A stretch of DNA of 64,000 nucleotides, from positions 44,488 through 108,487 of the forward strand of contig NZ_SLXK01000002.1 of NCBI RefSeq assembly GCF_004341035.1. The letters run 5' to 3'. The position numbers were made by a program, and so were the translations under genes. The DNA is from Scopulibacillus darangshiensis (GTDB lineage Bacteria; Bacillota; Bacilli; Bacillales; Sporolactobacillaceae). Shown in pieces: positions 62,448 through 64,000 of this stretch (the stretch's first letter is position 1; every line of letters starts with the position of its first letter). The notes under the pieces are model-generated. The model did no database searches. It saw only the letters and a program-made list of their open reading frames with translations, and was not told the origin of the DNA.

Positions 62448-63740
62448 TTATCTCACTGTTTCCAATAATTTAACGAATGATGGGAATGAAACTGAGATGG
62501 CTTCGCTGCCCTCTAGAGTAACACCCTGCTTGGCTACTTGGCCGGCTATTGCTAACATCATGCCAATCCTATGGTCGCCAAAACTTTCAACCTTTCCACC
62601 TGTTAAAGGCTGTCCAGGATGCCCGGTGATAATCATGCCGTCCTCTGTTTCTCTAATATCTGCGCCAAGTTTGTTAAGCTGAGTTGTAACTGTCTGAATC
62701 CTATTTGTTTCCTTAACCTTCAATTCGGCAGCGTCACGGATCACCGTTTCCCCTTCCGCCTGAGTTGCAAGCAAAGCCAATATTGGAATTTCATCAATTA
62801 ATTTTGGAATCATTTCACCGCCAACAGTCGTTGATTTTAACTGGCTATGGCGGATGACAAGGTCAGCAACCGGTTCGTTGTTCAACTCCCGTGGATTGTT
62901 TACCGATATATCAGCGCCCATGTCTTTTAGAACATCCAAAAGACCTGTTCTAGTCGGGTTCACACCTACGGATTCGATCTTCAGTTCACTGCCGGGGGTA
63001 ATGAGGGCAGCCGCAATAAAAAATGCCGCAGATGAGATATCACCTGGGACTTTAATCGTGGTTCCGGTTAATTTTTGCGGACCGTTTAGCGAACAGCTTG
63101 CCTTTGATGTCTTAATTTCCCCGCCAAAAGCCCTAATCATTCTTTCTGTATGATCCCGGGATAAATAAGGCTCATTTATTGTTGTTTGTCCTTCGGTTTG
63201 GATGGCTGCCAAGAGTAATGCCGATTTGACTTGAGCGCTTGCTATCGGTGAATTATAAGTTACCGCTTCAAGCTTTGTTCCGTTAATAGCGACGGGGGCT
63301 AAACGGTTATTTGCCCGTCCAAAAAGTTGTCCGCCCATTTTCTCTAAGGGGGCCATAATCCGGTCCATTGGCCGCCGATGGATCGACGCATCTCCCACTA
63401 AGACACTGTGGAAAGGTCTTGCAGAAAGAAGTCCCATTAACAGTCGGATAGATGTGCCGGAATTACCGACATCCAGTACATTTTCCGGTTCCTTCAAGCC
63501 ATTAAAACCTGATCCCTTTACCATAACGGTTTCGCCGTCCCTTTCAACTTCAGCACCGAGTTGCCGCATACAGGAAAGCGTGCTAAGACAATCGTCACCT
63601 GTTAAAAATCCTTCTATTTTTGTTTCCCCATGGGCAATCGCCCCAAATATGACAGCGCGGTGGGAAATCGATTTATCACCGGGAACCCGGACCGCACCAA
63701 CAACCTTTTTTTTATAGCCCTTAAATATCATTTCTGCCAT
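62448..63740 (-). CDS. aroA: 3-phosphoshikimate 1-carboxyvinyltransferase (EPSP synthase)
   Basis: 430 aa. VPGDKSISHRAVI, VGNSGTSIRLLMGL, PGDISSAAFFIAAAL and VKETNRIQ are the family motifs. The LMGLLSARPF and SGTSIRL region has the class I/II features of Firmicutes enzymes. Shikimate pathway. Named aroE in B. subtilis. Starts 9 nt after tyrA. Confidence 0.96.
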   Translation of the reverse strand: MAEMIFKGYKKKVVGAVRVPGDKSISHRAVIFGAIAHGETKIEGFLTGDDCLSTLSCMRQLGAEVERDGETVMVKGSGFNGLKEPENVLDVGNSGTSIRLLMGLLSARPFHSVLVGDASIHRRPMDRIMAPLEKMGGQLFGRANNRLAPVAINGTKLEAVTYNSPIASAQVKSALLLAAIQTEGQTTINEPYLSRDHTERMIRAFGGEIKTSKASCSLNGPQKLTGTTIKVPGDISSAAFFIAAALITPGSELKIESVGVNPTRTGLLDVLKDMGADISVNNPRELNNEPVADLVIRHSQLKSTTVGGEMIPKLIDEIPILALLATQAEGETVIRDAAELKVKETNRIQTVTTQLNKLGADIRETEDGMIITGHPGQPLTGGKVESFGDHRIGMMLAIAGQVAKQGVTLEGSEAISVSFPSFVKLLETVR

Positions 63741-63749
63741 ATTTACCAC

Positions 63750-64000
63750 CTAATCATTAAGATATGTCTTATAGTTGTTATTTGAAAGGACAGCCATTGC
63801 CTGTTCCCGTTGTTGCAATGTCGGAAATGACAGTCTCAAAACACCAAAGATGTTTTCTCTTAGTTCAATAATATTAATATTAGTTAAGTTAAGATCCGCT
63901 TCACCAATTAACCTGGTAATGTCCGATATCGCCAATGGCTGATCGGGTATATCGGCATATAAATCATAATAAGCTGGTATAGCACCCTTTTCTTTTTGGG
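63750..64000 (-). CDS. tyrA: Prephenate dehydrogenase, C-terminal ACT domain (cut by window edge)
   Basis: The last 83 residues only. GAIPAYYDLYADIPDQP leads into an ACT domain (ISDITRLIGEADLNLTNINI, then LRLSFPTLQQREQA), as at the end of Bacillus TyrA, where it mediates feedback by aromatic amino acids. The frame continues past 64000. Upstream of aroA as expected. Confidence 0.9.
   Translation of the reverse strand, partial: QKEKGAIPAYYDLYADIPDQPLAISDITRLIGEADLNLTNINIIELRENIFGVLRLSFPTLQQREQAMAVLSNNNYKTYLND

Overview
The window reads as a chromosome segment from a Gram-positive, endospore-forming member of the Bacillales. From 33 kb to the right edge it follows the gene order of the Bacillus subtilis region tyrA-aroA-ypiABF-qcrABC-ypjABCD-dapB-mgsA-bshB1-bshA-cca-birA-panBCD-ypmAB-aspB-asnS-dnaD-nth / recU-ponA. 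Bacillithiol genes, a gerP spore-coat operon, ypjB and a Rap-Phr pair support the same placement. The accessory genes differ from B. subtilis, and I cannot fix the genus. No rRNA, tRNA, transposase, prophage or CRISPR array was seen.

Left part (1-14.3 kb): a 52-bp hairpin tandem array; a yyaL-type gene broken by a 19-nt insertion; a small GerPA/GerPF-like locus; a divergent cluster of LuxR-type regulator, alpha/beta hydrolase, Baeyer-Villiger monooxygenase and short-chain dehydrogenase that looks like a ketone/alcohol degradation route; decayed gene fragments next to an AbrB-Doc toxin-antitoxin pair; several conserved proteins (DUF3900-like, HAD, DUF6241-like, YcaQ-like glycosylase); and three consecutive GerPA/GerPF paralogues.

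Middle part (14.3-33.3 kb): an FUSC-type exporter; a molybdenum module (mocA-like, xdhC, a decayed [2Fe-2S] subunit, modB, modA); a nickel module (nikR, NiCoT permease, ureG); a very small holin-like toxin; a Rap phosphatase with a Phr precursor that carries a duplicated peptide; a TPP-riboswitch-controlled ykoEDC thiamine-precursor ECF transporter; two tandem putP proline symporters; and a six-gene gerP operon in which gerPB has moved to the end. A dispersed, strongly foldable intergenic repeat is present in three versions (14.1, 21.7 and 33.0 kb).

Right part (33.3-64 kb): conserved housekeeping genes. recU-ponA (plus strand) converge on a minus-strand series of cell-wall proteins (GH18-LysM, CAP-LysM), nth, dnaD, asnS, aspB and ypmBA. 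These are followed by panDCB, birA-cca-bshA-bshB1-mgsA-dapB-ypjD (mostly overlapping starts and stops), ypjC, a zinc metallopeptidase, ypjB, ypjA, the menaquinol:cytochrome c reductase genes qcrCBA, ypiF, ypiB, ypiA, aroA and the C-terminal ACT domain of tyrA, which is cut by the window edge. Compared with the B. subtilis order as I remember it, dinG and ypoC are missing; a degenerate metallo-beta-lactamase-fold protein occupies the dinG position.

Start sites were chosen by Shine-Dalgarno (SD) position and family N-termini, so several genes are shorter than the longest open frame. Function calls come from motif and family recognition by eye, without database searches.
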